A stretch of 64,000 nt of DNA, from positions 1 to 64,000 of the forward strand of contig CALEMF010000049.1 in NCBI GenBank assembly GCA_937911505.1. The letters are read 5' to 3'. The position numbers were made by a program, and so were the translations under genes. Below are positions 35,309 to 43,808 of this stretch, piece after piece (the stretch's first letter is position 1; the number at the start of each line of letters is the position of its first letter). This DNA is from an uncultured Cytophagales bacterium. Its GTDB lineage: Bacteria; Bacteroidota; Bacteroidia; Cytophagales; Thermonemataceae. The notes below the pieces were generated by a model. The model saw only the letters and a program-made list of their open reading frames with translations, did not search any database and was not told the DNA's origin.

Positions 35309-37804
35309 ATGCAAAGCATAAATACTTCTAAAAAGAAGAAAAACTTTTCTTTTAGTACAAGATCTATTAAAGCACGTATTATTGTTGGGATTACAATGGT
35401 TGGCTTGATCCTTCTACTTTCTGTATTGTTACTTACTTGGCGCCTCTCCAACATCTTAGAACATAATACCAGTATTTCTAATAATTACCAACCAGTTAAA
35501 ATTTATGCTTTTGCTACTTCCCAATCACTCAATCAACTGGTAGCGGCACTACACGACAACGTCTACACAGAAGAGCAGAAAGTACCCTTTACGATTAACC
35601 AACGATTAGAGGCACTCTGGGAAGAACGCACCCTTATTTACTTCGATTCGCTTAGTACCGTAATAGAAAATAGAAATGAGCCCGAGTTACAGGTACTGTA
35701 TGAAGCGATCAATGATCGTATAGAACGTTTGCGTACGCTTATTCCAGAAGCAATCGCCTACAATATAGAGGACAATAAGCAGTTTCTTAACCGATTTTAT
35801 GTAGATAGCGTGCAGGTTGACAAAGCGTTAATTTCCTATAACGAAGAACTGGCCTATATTGTCTCCAATGACATCAGTAGGATACAAAAGGAAGTAAATG
35901 ATTATACAGATGAGCTAGTGGCCTTCAATAATACAGCTATGGCTACGACAAAGCAACAACTAGCACAGGAGTATAGGGAGTTTGGTATATTAGAACTTTT
36001 CACGTTACTAGCTACTGGTTTACTCCTTGCGCTTGTAGCCTATAGGCTTATCCAGTTCGTTTTAAAAGATATTAAGAAGATTAGAGATTATACAAGAGAA
36101 CTTGCTGCAGGTAACATTCCTTCTGCTACCTACACCCGTAGTCGAGAGTTGAATATAATTGCACGCCATCTCAATGAGGTAAGTAAAAACCTCAATCTTC
36201 TTAGTAAGTTTGCTGATAATGTAGGAAGAGGGGATTTTTCAGAAGAGCTTCATATTTTTAAAGGAGAAGGAAATTTCGGGGAAGCAATTCAAAATATGCG
36301 AGAAGGTTTGCTAAAAGTATCCAAAGAGGATGACATACGCTCTTGGAAAAACGAAGGCTTCGCGCAGTTCAACGACATTTTACGTAGAGGAAGTGGTAAC
36401 TTAGAAAAGCTCTCTGATGAGTTAATTGCTAATCTCGTCAAGTATGTAGAGGCCAACCAAGGAGGTGTATTCCTGATTAATGATGAAACACCCAGTGATG
36501 AGCCTTTTCTAGAGCTTATTTCAAGTTATGCCTATAATAAGAAAAAATTTATAGAAAGACGTGTCGAAAAAGGACAAAGCCTTGTGGGAAGAGCTTGGCG
36601 CGAGGGAAAGACCATCTATATGACTGAGATTCCTAATGATTATATAGAGATTCGTACAGGGCTAGGTGGCGCTAACCCACGCTATTTGTTAATTGTACCT
36701 CTCAAGATTAACGAAGAAGTACAAGGCGTTATGGAGATTGCTTCTTTTAAAGCTTTTCTTCCCCATCAAAAAGAGTTCATAGAGCAAATTGCCGAAAATA
36801 TCGCTTCTACGTTCCAAGGAACTAAAGTGAATCGCAAAACGCAGACATTATTGGAAGAGTCACAACGCATTACAATTCAAATGCGGGAGCAAGAGGAAGA
36901 GCTACGCCAAAACTTAGAAGAGCTACAAGCTACCCAAGAGGAGATGCAACGTACCCAAAGGGAAATCTCTGAGAAAGAGGGAAATATGCGGGCATTATTA
37001 GACAATGCATCAGATGCCATCTTGGCGTTTGATCATCAGTATAAAGTTATTGTGATTAACCAATCCATGAAACGTCTGTACGAGTCGATGGGGGTATACT
37101 TAGACTTAGGAAGAGTAATGGAAGACCCTTACCCTGGTCGTACCTACGAAGAGATGCAAAAAGAATTCAATAAGGCACTCTCAGGCGAGCGTTTTACTAC
37201 GTACTCAGAAGTGATGCTAAAAGGAGAAATTCACTATTACGAAATCCTCTATAACCCTATGTATAACGAACGCCAACGCGTAATTGGCGCGTCACTTTTT
37301 ATTACAGATGTTACACAACAGAAAACCATTGAAAATAGCCTTAAGATAAAGCAAGCTAATCTAGATTCACTCATCAATAATACAGAAGACTCTATTGTAG
37401 CCGCTGATAAGCACTATCGTATTTTAGTGTACAATGAAGTATATAAAAAGCGTCGTAAAGATTTTGAGGTGGAAGAAGGAAGTAATATTCTAGAGTTTAT
37501 TCCTGAGCACATTAAAGATGAATGGAAAAAATACTATGACCGTACTTTGGAAGGAGAACGCTTCGATAAAGTAATCAAAAGAAAAGAGGGTAAAAAAACT
37601 ACTTACCGACAGTATTCCTTCAATCCCATTCTAGATGAAAAAGAAGATATTATTGGCTTCTCCGTTTTCTCTAAAGATATTACCGAATCGAAGCTAGCGG
37701 AAGCTGAAAATCAAAAAATCATTCAGAACCTCTTTACAAAAGTAAGAGAATCACAGGAGCGTATTCTAGAGCTGGAAGAATCGCTTTCTACCAAATCAAG
37801 CTAA
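35309..37804 (+). CDS. Membrane sensor: HAMP, GAF and two PAS domains, no kinase domain
   Basis: An N-terminal transmembrane helix (~24-44, IIVGITMVGLILLLSVLLLTW), a periplasmic sensor region, a second helix (~228-250) and a HAMP-like segment lead to a second linker, then a GAF domain (~365-520, FLELISSYAYNKKKF...GVMEIASFKAF). A coiled coil (~525-565) is followed by two PAS domains (~565-685 ILAFDHQYKVIVINQSM; ~690-800 IVAADKHYRILVYNEVY) and a coiled-coil tail. No histidine-kinase, GGDEF, EAL or methyl-accepting signature follows, although the architecture resembles signalling kinases. It may pass signals by protein contact. Genes for a lipoprotein hydrolase, a LolE-like permease and a zinc-ribbon protein follow closely. 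Confidence 0.8.
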   Translation: MQSINTSKKKKNFSFSTRSIKARIIVGITMVGLILLLSVLLLTWRLSNILEHNTSISNNYQPVKIYAFATSQSLNQLVAALHDNVYTEEQKVPFTINQRLEALWEERTLIYFDSLSTVIENRNEPELQVLYEAINDRIERLRTLIPEAIAYNIEDNKQFLNRFYVDSVQVDKALISYNEELAYIVSNDISRIQKEVNDYTDELVAFNNTAMATTKQQLAQEYREFGILELFTLLATGLLLALVAYRLIQFVLKDIKKIRDYTRELAAGNIPSATYTRSRELNIIARHLNEVSKNLNLLSKFADNVGRGDFSEELHIFKGEGNFGEAIQNMREGLLKVSKEDDIRSWKNEGFAQFNDILRRGSGNLEKLSDELIANLVKYVEANQGGVFLINDETPSDEPFLELISSYAYNKKKFIERRVEKGQSLVGRAWREGKTIYMTEIPNDYIEIRTGLGGANPRYLLIVPLKINEEVQGVMEIASFKAFLPHQKEFIEQIAENIASTFQGTKVNRKTQTLLEESQRITIQMREQEEELRQNLEELQATQEEMQRTQREISEKEGNMRALLDNASDAILAFDHQYKVIVINQSMKRLYESMGVYLDLGRVMEDPYPGRTYEEMQKEFNKALSGERFTTYSEVMLKGEIHYYEILYNPMYNERQRVIGASLFITDVTQQKTIENSLKIKQANLDSLINNTEDSIVAADKHYRILVYNEVYKKRRKDFEVEEGSNILEFIPEHIKDEWKKYYDRTLEGERFDKVIKRKEGKKTTYRQYSFNPILDEKEDIIGFSVFSKDITESKLAEAENQKIIQNLFTKVRESQERILELEESLSTKSS

Positions 37805-37807
37805 GCT

Positions 37808-38710
37808 ATGAGATCAGGCGCATCTTTTTTTTGTGTGGTAGTGAGTAGTGTTTGCTTTTTGCTAGTTCAATGCCAAGCCACTTCAACACAAGAGAAGCAG
37901 CCCACATCCTTAGTAGATACCCTACCCGCCCAAGCAGCGCCTACTGTTATGTATGACTCTCTACAATCCTTTCAAACGCTCCAAATAGGAAAGCATTTGG
38001 TAGATATCGCCCTCCCCGAAGATAGCATTACTATCAAAGGGAATCTACTCATTTTACAAGGCTTTAATTTTCCCAAAGATGATTGGTGCAAGAAGTCTTC
38101 GCTGTGTAAAAAAGCACTGGCAAAGGGTTATGTACTCATTATGCCTGAAATGGGAAAAAGTGTTTATGCAACAAAACTATACCCAGAAACACGTGAAGAT
38201 TGGCGCCATTACCCTACCAAAACTTGGCTGGTAGATACAGTATTTAGCCATTTACAAGAAAAGTACGGTTTACTTCTTTCTAGCCAGCAAAACTATATGA
38301 TTGGCCTTTCTACAGGAGCAAGAGGCGTAGCCCTTGTGGCGTTAGATCACCCAACGCTTTTTACAGCTTGCGCAGCACTATCTGGTGATTATGATCCAAT
38401 GCGTGTACCGAACGATCGCCTTATTACAGCTTACTATGGTACTTACGAGGCATTTCCAACGCGCTGGGCTCAAGTAGATAACGTAGTAGCAGAAATCGAG
38501 GAATGGCGCACTCCCATTTACTTAGGACACGGAAAGCGCGATAAGGTAGTCGCTTGGGAAGAAACCCAGTGGTTCTACGACCAACTTATCCAGCAAAATC
38601 CTACATTCCCCGTTAAACTTAGTTTACTAGAAGCGTATGGCCACGATTACACCTATTGGGACTTTGAGGTAAACCGTGTATTAGATTTTTTCGACACCAT
38701 AAAGCCGTGA
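37808..38710 (+). CDS. Lipoprotein of the alpha/beta-hydrolase fold
   Basis: Starts four bases after the sensor's stop. The signal peptide has a lipobox (LLVQC, Cys22), so it is membrane-anchored. The nucleophile elbow is GLSTGARG (S168). A possible catalytic His is in LLEAYGHDYTYW. The shape is that of an esterase D-like or serine esterase, but no close family was recognised and the substrate is unknown. It may be under control of, or work with, the sensor. Confidence 0.7.
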   Translation: MRSGASFFCVVVSSVCFLLVQCQATSTQEKQPTSLVDTLPAQAAPTVMYDSLQSFQTLQIGKHLVDIALPEDSITIKGNLLILQGFNFPKDDWCKKSSLCKKALAKGYVLIMPEMGKSVYATKLYPETREDWRHYPTKTWLVDTVFSHLQEKYGLLLSSQQNYMIGLSTGARGVALVALDHPTLFTACAALSGDYDPMRVPNDRLITAYYGTYEAFPTRWAQVDNVVAEIEEWRTPIYLGHGKRDKVVAWEETQWFYDQLIQQNPTFPVKLSLLEAYGHDYTYWDFEVNRVLDFFDTIKP

Positions 38711-38741
38711 ATTGATCATTGAACTGTAAAATTATCATACT

Positions 38742-39959
38742 TTGAACCTGTCTTCTTTCATTGCCAGAAAATATTTCTTCTCACGTAACGTCAAGCGTTT
38801 TATTAATTTCATCTCCATTATTTCTATGGTAGGCGTTGGTGTCGGAACGGCTGCACTCATCATTATTCTTTCAGTATTTAATGGTTTGAACGACCTTATT
38901 AGGCAACAATACAACCTTTATAATCCAGAAATAAAGATTATTCCTAGCAAAGGGAAAGTCTTTAAGATAAATACCACACTCCTAGATAAAATTCAGGCAG
39001 TAGAGGGTGTACAGATCATTACTGAAGTAATTGAAGATGACGCAGTGCTCAAGTATAGGAATGCACAGATGATCGGGAAGATTAAAGGTGTCTCAGACAG
39101 CTTTTTAGCGCAAAGTGGTATTCCTTCTGCCCTACTGGGTGGAGAATTTCAACTTCGCACGCGTAGTGCAGAAAGTGCTGTCGTAGGGATAGGAGTTGCT
39201 AGTATCCTCTCCCTTAATTTAGCAGATGTTTTTCCCTTAGAGGTTTGGTATCCGGAGCGTAAGCGTAAAGTCTCTATCTCCGAGCGTGATATTCGTAAAG
39301 AAAGTATTCGTATTGTAGGTGCTTACAGCATTGAATATGAACACGACCAAAAGTACGTTATCACACCGCTCTCTTTTGCCCAGCGCCTGATGGACTATGA
39401 TAATGAACGCAGCGCTTTAGAGATAAAGGTGAGCGCTTCTTCACAAATCAATCGCGTTAAAAATGGCTTAATAGCAACACTGGGAGATCAATTCATTGTA
39501 CAAAACCAAGAAGAACAACAAGCGGGTGTCTTCCGTGCTTTAAAGATAGAGAAGCTATTCGCTTATCTTATTCTTTCTTTTGTACTAGCCATGGCTTCTT
39601 TAAATACATTTTTTTCTCTTTCTATGCTCGCTTTAGAAAAAAAGAAAGACATTGCCATTCTGCTTTCTATGGGAGCAAGTCGTCAATTTATAAGACAAAT
39701 ATTCTTAAAAGAGGGTGCGCTTGTTACCTTTGTAGGGGCTAGCATTGGCTTATTACTAGGGGGAGGTATTGTTTGGATACAGCAAACCTTTGGCTTGGTA
39801 CAGATGGGTATGCAGACCTCCATTGTAGAAGCTTATCCCGTAAAGCTTATCTGGACTGACTTCTTGTTTACAGGGCTCATTATTATAGGTATTACTTTAG
39901 CTATTGCCTATCTGCCTGCACAGCGTGCCACACAAAATGATATTAAGAAACATCTTTGA
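38742..39959 (+). CDS. FtsX-like ABC transporter permease (LolC/LolE-type)
   Basis: Inner-membrane permease of an ABC system. One N-terminal helix (IISMVGVGVGTAALIIILSVF, residues ~25-45), a large periplasmic domain, and a C-terminal FtsX block of three helices (LFAYLILSFVLAMASLNTFFSL, LVTFVGASIGLLLGGGIVW, FLFTGLIIIGITLAIAYLP) match the LolC/E family, which extracts lipoproteins from the inner membrane. The start codon is TTG; no nearer ATG fits. The ATPase and partner are not adjacent, so a lipoprotein role is inference from the family. Confidence 0.85.
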   Translation: MNLSSFIARKYFFSRNVKRFINFISIISMVGVGVGTAALIIILSVFNGLNDLIRQQYNLYNPEIKIIPSKGKVFKINTTLLDKIQAVEGVQIITEVIEDDAVLKYRNAQMIGKIKGVSDSFLAQSGIPSALLGGEFQLRTRSAESAVVGIGVASILSLNLADVFPLEVWYPERKRKVSISERDIRKESIRIVGAYSIEYEHDQKYVITPLSFAQRLMDYDNERSALEIKVSASSQINRVKNGLIATLGDQFIVQNQEEQQAGVFRALKIEKLFAYLILSFVLAMASLNTFFSLSMLALEKKKDIAILLSMGASRQFIRQIFLKEGALVTFVGASIGLLLGGGIVWIQQTFGLVQMGMQTSIVEAYPVKLIWTDFLFTGLIIIGITLAIAYLPAQRATQNDIKKHL

Positions 39960-39981
39960 AAAAGTTATTGTTGACTAGTAT

Positions 39982-40521
39982 ATGCGTAAAAAGCGATTTC
40001 TACATAAAGTAGTATGCACTCATTGCGGAGAGCGTGTCCCTTGGCAGCACTCTTCTTATCGACATCCACTCATCCAACTATTTTTAGAAAAATACCCAAC
40101 AGCTACCATACCTTTTTGGTGCGACACCTGTATGGAAGAGGAAGGCGTAATAGTAGCTGATTGGCAACGGCAGAAAGTGGATGGTGGTTTCAGTAGTGAT
40201 GCTTTTTGTATTTTATATTATGTAGATGAGGTAAAAACCTGTGTTAGTTGTAAAGAAGAGTTCGTTTTTACAGCCAGTGAAAAGCAATTCTGGTATGAAG
40301 AAGCACAAATATTTATAGAGGTAAGCCCTAAAATGTGCCTTTCTTGCAGAAGGGAAGCAAAGAAAACAGGGCCTATCAGTCAGCAAATTGCGCTCTTACT
40401 TCAAGAGGTAGCTGAGCAGCCTTCTCGTGAAAAGTACTTACAGCTAGCCAGTCTTTACGAGGAACTAGGTAATAAAACCAAAGCAGGCCAATGTAAAGCA
40501 GACGCGAAACGCTACCCGTAA
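39982..40521 (+). CDS. Zinc-ribbon protein with four CxxC motifs
   Basis: Four CxxC pairs (CTHC at ~12, CDTC at ~48, CVSC at ~87, CLSC at ~119) suggest two zinc ribbons. The third region (VKTCVSCKEEFVFTASEKQFWYEE) matches the small zinc-ribbon domain found in proteins of unknown function. The end of the protein has a TPR-like helical pair (REKYLQLASLYEELGNKTKAGQC). It is last in the sensor operon, just before the convergent porT-like gene. Biochemical role unknown. Confidence 0.65.
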   Translation: MRKKRFLHKVVCTHCGERVPWQHSSYRHPLIQLFLEKYPTATIPFWCDTCMEEEGVIVADWQRQKVDGGFSSDAFCILYYVDEVKTCVSCKEEFVFTASEKQFWYEEAQIFIEVSPKMCLSCRREAKKTGPISQQIALLLQEVAEQPSREKYLQLASLYEELGNKTKAGQCKADAKRYP

Positions 40522-40526
40522 TATGC

Positions 40527-41249
40527 CTATTCAAAAAATAGAAAGATGGAGATAGAATGATTATACAGGCCATTGATCTGACCAGAGAAATCATTTTCAT
40601 CATTGATAAATACGTTCATAAGTCCGTGAGAGAAGCGTACCTCTGGTGCAAACTTGAACATAGGGAAAAAGTGTTCTAAGCCCAAGCCATACTCTAAAGC
40701 TACATCAAAACCGTCCGCTCGAATAAGGTTTTCTTCTTCTGCTTGGCGCGTAGCCAACGCCAAGGAAGGCTTTAGGCCAGCTACTAAGTAAACACGGCTA
40801 TTCTTTCTACGTTGCGACTTAAATTTCAACATTAGTGGTAAGTCGATGATAGTAGACTCTATCAGTCTATCTTCTGCCTCACCAGTACTTACTTGTTTGA
40901 ACTCAATAAGGCGTTCGTTAAAGCTTGCTGTGGGAGAAAAGCGTAGGTCAAAGTGGTTGGAGAGATTTAGGGTTGCTACCAAGCCTACTGAAAAACCTGC
41001 CGAAGTTTTAGGATTAATCACCACATCTGATTGTGCCGCATAAAAATCAGTCGTTTGTATACGGTAGTCGGTAAAGTTGAGCGCCATTAAAAAACCATAA
41101 TGGATCAGGCGATCATCGTAATCAGGTAAGTTCATCATTCCTCTGCTTTGTGCAGAAAGGGTAGAAAGTGTGGTGATGTAAAGGAGAAACGCTATGCTAA
41201 TTTTTCGCCCATGTAAATAGAACTGATGCCAAAAGTAAGAGGTAACCAT
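40527..41249 (-). CDS. porT: PorT-like outer-membrane beta-barrel protein (type IX secretion/gliding)
   Basis: An N-terminal secretion signal (ISIAFLLYITTLSTLSAQS) is followed by the PorT-type pattern: NLPDYDDRLIHYGFLMALNF, then DLRFSPTASFNERLIEFKQV, then IESTIIDLPLMLKFKSQRRKN. PorT is a beta-barrel needed for type IX secretion and gliding motility. The gene follows ubiE in the same direction and overlaps its 3' end by ~58 bp because no internal start codon precedes the signal peptide. A porT next to ubiE is, as far as I recall, seen in other Bacteroidota. The T9SS-like C-terminus at the left edge of the window fits. Confidence 0.8.
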   Translation of the reverse strand: MVTSYFWHQFYLHGRKISIAFLLYITTLSTLSAQSRGMMNLPDYDDRLIHYGFLMALNFTDYRIQTTDFYAAQSDVVINPKTSAGFSVGLVATLNLSNHFDLRFSPTASFNERLIEFKQVSTGEAEDRLIESTIIDLPLMLKFKSQRRKNSRVYLVAGLKPSLALATRQAEEENLIRADGFDVALEYGLGLEHFFPMFKFAPEVRFSHGLMNVFINDENDFSGQINGLYNHSISIFLFFE

Positions 41250-41926
41250 TTTGTTTTGTCGAATCCGATTTTCGTGAGAATATCCGTAAATTGTTTACCG
41301 TCAGGAAACGCTTGTACAGACGCAGGCAAGTATGTATATGCACTGGTGTCTTTAGAAATAAGCTTTCCAATATTCGGTAAAATATTCTTAAAATAAAAGT
41401 TGTAAAGGTTTTTAAATGGAAATCTCGTTGGTTTGGAAAACTCTAGGACAACTACCGTACCATTAGGCCTTAATACACGATATATTTCGGCTAAGCCTTT
41501 CTCTAGGTTTTCGAAGTTTCTTACACCAAAAGCTACAATAACGGCATCAAAAGTGGCGGTTTCAAAAGGGAGATTTTCTGAGTCGCCGGTGTGTAATTCT
41601 ACTTTATCCTCAAGCCGCTTCTCTTTGATCTTTTTACGCCCATAAGAGAGCATTCCTTCAGAAATATCTACCCCTATTACCTTATCAGGATTGAGCGCTA
41701 GCGCTTCTAAAGCAAAGTCACCTGTACCGGTTGCTACATCTAAGATTTGCTTGGGCTGCTTAGGTTTGAGGAGTCGAATGGCTTTTTTTCGCCAACTAAT
41801 GTCAATCCCTAAGCTCAATAGATGATTGAGGAAATCGTATTTAGGCGAGATGTTGTCAAACATCTCTGCTACTTGCTCTTTTTTACTATTCGACTGGTTC
41901 TTGTAAGGCACTACTTCCATCGGCAC
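41192..41926 (-). CDS. ubiE: Demethylmenaquinone methyltransferase
   Basis: SAM-dependent methyltransferase of the last step in menaquinone synthesis (in ubiquinone producers also of ubiquinone). The motif I is QILDVATGTGDFALEAL, followed by VIGVDISEGMLSYGRKKI and the family signature VKYDFLNHLLSLGIDISWRKKA. GVRNFENLEKGLAEIYRVLRPNGTVVVLEFSKP is also characteristic. As Bacteroidota use menaquinone, the menaquinone role (menG) is likely. Followed by porT. Confidence 0.93.
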   Translation of the reverse strand: MPMEVVPYKNQSNSKKEQVAEMFDNISPKYDFLNHLLSLGIDISWRKKAIRLLKPKQPKQILDVATGTGDFALEALALNPDKVIGVDISEGMLSYGRKKIKEKRLEDKVELHTGDSENLPFETATFDAVIVAFGVRNFENLEKGLAEIYRVLRPNGTVVVLEFSKPTRFPFKNLYNFYFKNILPNIGKLISKDTSAYTYLPASVQAFPDGKQFTDILTKIGFDKTKWLPLTFGISSIYMGEKLA

Positions 41927-41991
41927 TATTATAATTATTTTTTAATAAACTTAAGTGAAAATTATGAGTACTCAACACTTTGTATTTTATT

Positions 41992-42022
41992 TTTGTTAGG
42001 TAGGGAGTATTTTGTATCTTTA
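41992..42022 (+). promoter_or_regulatory. Candidate promoter of the nfeD-floA operon
   Basis: TTTG at 41992-41995 and TATCTTTA at 42015-42022, 19 bases apart, close to the Bacteroidota pattern; the last position differs (A for G). It lies 35 bases before the nfeD start. Confidence 0.5.
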
Positions 42023-42057
42023 GTAAGCACTATTAATTGGTTCTTGACACATAACTT

Positions 42058-42540
42058 ATGGATGAATATATCAGTATTGGATTACTTGTGGTAATAGGTC
42101 TTGTGCTTATCATTGTCGAGGTTCTCTTTGTACCAGGTACAACTTTCGTGGGTATTATCGGATTTATTTTAGGAAGTATAGGCATTTATCTAGGATTTCA
42201 GGAGAGCGTAGAAATAGGCTGGACAGTACTGGGCACCTCGGCAACTATATCTGGCTTGGCTTTCTATTTTAGCTTCAAGCGAGGGTTGTGGCGAAGATTC
42301 GCCCTCAATACGCAGCAAACAGGTAATGTGAGCCATCCTGAGATGCCTCTTTTGCAAGTGGGTGAAGTAGGTAAAACTGTTTCTGCCTTACGTCCTAGTG
42401 GTACAGCAGAGTTTAAGAATACGTTTGTACAAGTAAGAACGCTAGGAAATTTTGTCGATAATAATTCTCTTATTAAAATTATACAGATAGAAAAAAATAA
42501 AATATGGGTAGCCCCCATTTCAGAGGAAATAGAACCATAA
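42058..42540 (+). CDS. NfeD-like membrane protein
   Basis: Two or three hydrophobic helices at residues ~5-70 (YISIGLLVVIGLVLIIVEVLFVPG, TTFVGIIGFILGSIGIYLGF, IGWTVLGTSATISGLAFYF) are followed by a small beta-barrel OB-like domain (VGEVGKTVSALRPSGTAEF, VQVRTLGNFVDNNSLIKII). This matches the short NfeD form, which partners with flotillin or stomatin proteins. The next gene, 53 bp on, is flotillin-like, supporting a shared membrane-domain role. Confidence 0.88.
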   Translation: MDEYISIGLLVVIGLVLIIVEVLFVPGTTFVGIIGFILGSIGIYLGFQESVEIGWTVLGTSATISGLAFYFSFKRGLWRRFALNTQQTGNVSHPEMPLLQVGEVGKTVSALRPSGTAEFKNTFVQVRTLGNFVDNNSLIKIIQIEKNKIWVAPISEEIEP

Positions 42541-42593
42541 ACTTACCAAATCCTATAGACACTTTAACATTTTTAAATTTGTAACGTAACCCT

Positions 42594-43616
42594 ATGAATA
42601 ATATAGCTACACTTTCTTCTATACTTTTACAGATAGAAGGCATCGGAAGTTCAGTAGTAATACTTGTGATAGCAGGTATCATCGGCTTCTTTATCTTTCT
42701 TTATTTTGTACCTGTTAACCTATGGGTTACCGCCCTATTTTCGGGGGTTAGTATTGGGCTCTTCAATCTCGTGTTTATGCGTATTCGGCGAGTTCCTCCA
42801 AGGGTGATTGTCAATGAGCTAATTACTGCTAGTAAAGCAGGACTTAAAATTAGCTCCAACGACCTGGAAACGCACTATTTAGCCGGTGGTAACATCAGCT
42901 CTGTGATCAAAGCACTTATTTCTGCCGATAAAGCAGGTATTGAGCTTTCTTTTAAACAAGCAACGGCCATTGACTTAGCAGGCCGAGATGTGTTTGAAGC
43001 GGTACAGGTATCTGTAAACCCACGGGTGATCAACACACCCAATGTATCGGCTGTAGCGCAAGATGGTATTCAACTGATTGCTATTGCTCGCGTTACTGTA
43101 AAAGCAAACATTGCCCGTCTGGTAGGAGGGGCAGGTGAAGAAACCATTTTGGCACGTGTAGGAGAAGGTATTGTTACCTCAATTGGCTCTTCAAAAAACC
43201 ACCAAGAAGTATTAGAAAATCCAGATAAAATCTCTAGGCTCGTTTTAAGTAAAGGGTTGGATGCAGGTACTGCTTTTGAAATTCTCTCTATCGACATTGC
43301 TGACATCGACGTAGGCGCTAATATTGGTGCAAAGCTCCAAACGGATAAAGCAGCGGCTGATTTAAAGGTAGCAGAAGCAAGGGCAGAAGAGCGACGAGCC
43401 ATGGCGGTAGCACTTGAACAAGAGATGAAAGCCAAGACGCAAGAAGCACGTGCTAAAGTGATTGAAGCAGAAGCAGAAGTACCTAAAGCCATCTCAGAAG
43501 CCTTCAAATCGGGGAATCTAGGCATTATGGATTATTACAAGATGCAAAACATTATGGCTGATACCAAAATGCGAGATGCAATCGCCGATGATGATGAAAT
43601 AGACCCTGAAGGTTAA
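42594..43616 (+). CDS. floA: Flotillin-like protein FloA
   Basis: A membrane-associated SPFH-type protein that organises membrane microdomains. One or two N-terminal helices ([39 protein letters not shown]) precede the family blocks [76 protein letters not shown], and the long helical stretch [27 protein letters not shown]. The 340-residue length matches FloA. It forms an operon with the upstream NfeD-like gene, the usual pairing. Confidence 0.93.
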   Translation: MNNIATLSSILLQIEGIGSSVVILVIAGIIGFFIFLYFVPVNLWVTALFSGVSIGLFNLVFMRIRRVPPRVIVNELITASKAGLKISSNDLETHYLAGGNISSVIKALISADKAGIELSFKQATAIDLAGRDVFEAVQVSVNPRVINTPNVSAVAQDGIQLIAIARVTVKANIARLVGGAGEETILARVGEGIVTSIGSSKNHQEVLENPDKISRLVLSKGLDAGTAFEILSIDIADIDVGANIGAKLQTDKAAADLKVAEARAEERRAMAVALEQEMKAKTQEARAKVIEAEAEVPKAISEAFKSGNLGIMDYYKMQNIMADTKMRDAIADDDEIDPEG

Positions 43617-43808
43617 AAAAAGTAGAAAACCTTACAGATCAAAACACCTAAAAAATAGTGTGCTTTTTAATTATGTATTTACTATCTTTACTACAACTTG
43701 CAGTAAGCAAAGGTGTAAATATTTAAACAGGAATTCCATTATTATCAAATAAGTAGCTCAAAACTTACAAGCTTTTATTCTGGTATCTAAATCTTCTTTT
43801 TAGTAAAT

